Origin: Ruminococcus sp. UBA4385
GTDB lineage: Bacteria > Bacillota_A > Clostridia > Oscillospirales > Ruminococcaceae
Length of the DNA: 7,554 nt
Direction: 5' to 3'
Assembly: GCA_002391065.1 (NCBI GenBank)
Contig: DGRP01000081.1
Span: forward strand, 1 to 7,554
The translations under genes and the position numbers were made by a program. The notes below the pieces were generated by a model. That model had not been told where the DNA came from. It made no database searches and was given only the letters and a program-made list of their open reading frames with translations. Below, piece by piece: positions 6,980 through 7,554 of this stretch. Positions within the stretch are counted from its first letter, which is position 1. Every line of letters begins with the position of its first letter.

Positions 6980-7008
6980 ATTATACTCTAAATAAAATCT
7001 TATGTCAA
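6980..7008 (-). promoter_or_regulatory. Consensus sigma-A promoter of the three-gene operon
   Basis: On the minus strand a perfect TTGACA (7008-7003) and a perfect TATAAT (6985-6980) are separated by exactly 17 bases. Transcription should begin near 6973, giving a short leader of about 34 bases before the ATG at 6939 and a transcript of about 3.3 kb ending at the shared terminator. Both hexamers match the consensus completely, which implies either strong constitutive expression or control by a repressor or roadblock. Confidence 0.92.
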
Positions 7009-7033
7009 CCAAAACCGGCCATTTTTCGCCCAT

Positions 7034-7057
7034 TTTACGCAAATTCCGTAAATTTAC
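7034..7057. repeat. Palindromic element between divergent promoters (candidate operator)
   Basis: Two overlapping symmetrical elements are seen: TTTACG-N7-CGTAAA (7034-7039 and 7047-7052), and the perfect 10-base palindrome GTAAATTTAC (7048-7057). They begin about 26 bases upstream of the -35 hexamer of the minus-strand operon and lie 113 bases before the -35 of the dipeptidase promoter. The position suits a transcription-factor site acting on the divergent genes, but no known regulator motif is recognised and AT-rich palindromes arise by chance. Confidence 0.4.
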
Positions 7058-7068
7058 AACAAAAAAAA

Positions 7069-7157
7069 TCTGTTCCAGAGCTCTCCTTTTGACAACACAC
7101 GGTCATTCTTGCCTTAACAGTGTCGAACAGACTTAGTCGGGGCTTTTTTTCTGTTCG
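7069..7157. repeat. CTGTTC/GAACAG element present three times in alternating orientation
   Basis: TCTGTTC (7069-7075), CGAACAGA (7124-7131) and CTGTTCG (7151-7157) form inverted pairs. The middle copy is complementary to both flanking copies: 7 bases with the left copy (49-base spacer) and 7 bases with the right copy (20-base spacer). They could be binding sites for a protein, or mutually exclusive hairpin arms if this part is transcribed. The downstream promoter for the dipeptidase starts after them, so they are not in its leader. Confidence 0.35.
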
Positions 7158-7169
7158 TGAAAATGTACC

Positions 7170-7198
7170 TTGCAAAAATATTCTTTTTGTGCTATACT
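7170..7198 (+). promoter_or_regulatory. Promoter of the D-Ala-D-Ala dipeptidase gene
   Basis: TTGCAA (7170-7175) and TATACT (7193-7198) are spaced by 17 bases, and the -10 is preceded by TGC, giving an extended -10 element (7190-7192). Transcription should begin near 7205, leaving a leader of about 30 bases. The -35 matches four of six consensus positions and the -10 five of six. Confidence 0.75.
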
Positions 7199-7222
7199 TT
7201 TTATAAAGATATCAGCAGCAGA

Positions 7223-7229
7223 AAGAAGG
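7223..7229 (+). promoter_or_regulatory. Ribosome binding site of the dipeptidase gene
   Basis: AAGAAGG lies six bases before the ATG at 7236, supporting that codon as the start. Confidence 0.7.
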
Positions 7230-7235
7230 TTTACT

Positions 7236-7554
7236 ATGGTACACATCAAAACTCCCGAGCTCGACCCTTCGGATTTTGTTGTGCTTGCGGATTATGTTCC
7301 GAATATTATTCAGGAGATACGCTATTACACAACCTACAATTTTATAGGCGACCGTATCGACGGCTACGAAGAGCCCTGCGCTCTTGCAACTATTGAGATG
7401 GCAAGAGCTCTTAAATCAGCGGCAAATGAGCTTCTGGTCAAGGGCTATAGAATGAAAATCTTCGACACCTACCGTCCTGCAAGAGCTGTAAAGCACTTTG
7501 TCCTATGGGGAATTGAGGATCAGGATATACGCATGAAGCCCTACTTCTATCCCG
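7236..7554 (+). CDS. D-alanyl-D-alanine dipeptidase, VanX/DdpX-type (N-terminal part, cut by window end)
   Basis: The open frame encodes 106 residues and continues past the window edge; the family is about 200-220 residues. It matches the N-terminal half of zinc-dependent D-Ala-D-Ala dipeptidases (peptidase family M15D). YYTTYNFIGDRIDGYEEP (30-47) corresponds to the VanX segment around NFTG..VDGYE, and the KIFDTYRPARAVKHFVLW stretch (74-91) to VanX DGYRPKRAV. R80 in DTYRP aligns with the VanX arginine that stabilises the transition state (Arg71). The zinc ligands (SxHxxGxAxD and the later His) lie beyond the window. No signal peptide is seen, so a cytoplasmic enzyme that cleaves free D-Ala-D-Ala is likely. 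The gene has its own promoter and is divergent from the acyltransferase operon. No vanH, vanA, vanR or vanS gene is in view, so a role in peptidoglycan recycling or nutrient use is at least as likely as glycopeptide resistance. The start at 7236 is supported by AAGAAGG. Confidence 0.9.
   Translation, partial: MVHIKTPELDPSDFVVLADYVPNIIQEIRYYTTYNFIGDRIDGYEEPCALATIEMARALKSAANELLVKGYRMKIFDTYRPARAVKHFVLWGIEDQDIRMKPYFYP

Noticed and set aside
7089..7119. A second plus-strand promoter beginning with TTGACA at 7089
   Set aside because: At 16-18 bases spacing the -10 candidates are poor (for example CCTTAA), so the extended -10 promoter at 7170-7198 is preferred.
7111..7150. Intrinsic terminator ending in GGGGCTTTTTTT
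   Set aside because: The T tract is convincing, but no upstream AGCCCC-type arm is present; only a GCC/GGC pair and weak G-T pairs can form. There is also no gene upstream on that strand for it to terminate.
7157..7396. A 79-codon plus-strand frame overlapping the dipeptidase start
   Set aside because: It begins before the predicted transcription start of the dipeptidase promoter, runs out of frame through VanX-like coding sequence and has no good ribosome site.

Overview
The window looks like a chromosomal segment of a gut-type Firmicute, most likely a Ruminococcus-like member of the Oscillospiraceae. This is inferred from moderate GC content, strong AGGAG-type ribosome sites, sigma-A-type promoters, and an agmatine/carboxyspermidine polyamine pathway. 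No rRNA or other taxonomic marker is present, so the assignment is tentative.

Bases 1-3694, plus strand: the 3' part of a polyamine operon. It carries the C-terminal half of a carboxyspermidine (carboxynorspermidine) dehydrogenase, then carboxy(nor)spermidine decarboxylase (nspC), agmatine deiminase (aguA) and N-carbamoylputrescine amidase (aguB). The genes have zero spacing or a 4-base overlap. AguA and AguB turn agmatine into putrescine. The dehydrogenase and NspC then turn putrescine plus aspartate semialdehyde into spermidine without S-adenosylmethionine. The arginine decarboxylase that would make agmatine is expected upstream, outside the window. A strong hairpin terminator at 3702-3732 ends the operon.

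Bases 3748-6939, minus strand: a compact three-gene operon convergent with the first. In transcription order it encodes a free-standing condensation-domain-like acyltransferase (HxxxD motif), a stand-alone acyl carrier protein, and an AMP-forming acyl-activating enzyme. It has a consensus promoter (TTGACA-17-TATAAT) and shares the terminator. Together these are the minimal parts to activate a carboxylic acid, load it on a carrier and transfer it to a free amine or alcohol. The substrate is unknown. VibH, a stand-alone condensation enzyme, acylates the polyamine norspermidine, and here such an enzyme lies beside a spermidine operon. Polyamine acylation is therefore the most interesting hypothesis for this window, but it is only a hypothesis.

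Bases 6940-7235: a divergent intergenic region with two outward-facing promoters, a palindromic element between them and a thrice-repeated CTGTTC/GAACAG element. Bases 7236-7554, plus strand: the N-terminal half of a VanX/DdpX-type D-Ala-D-Ala dipeptidase, cut by the window edge.
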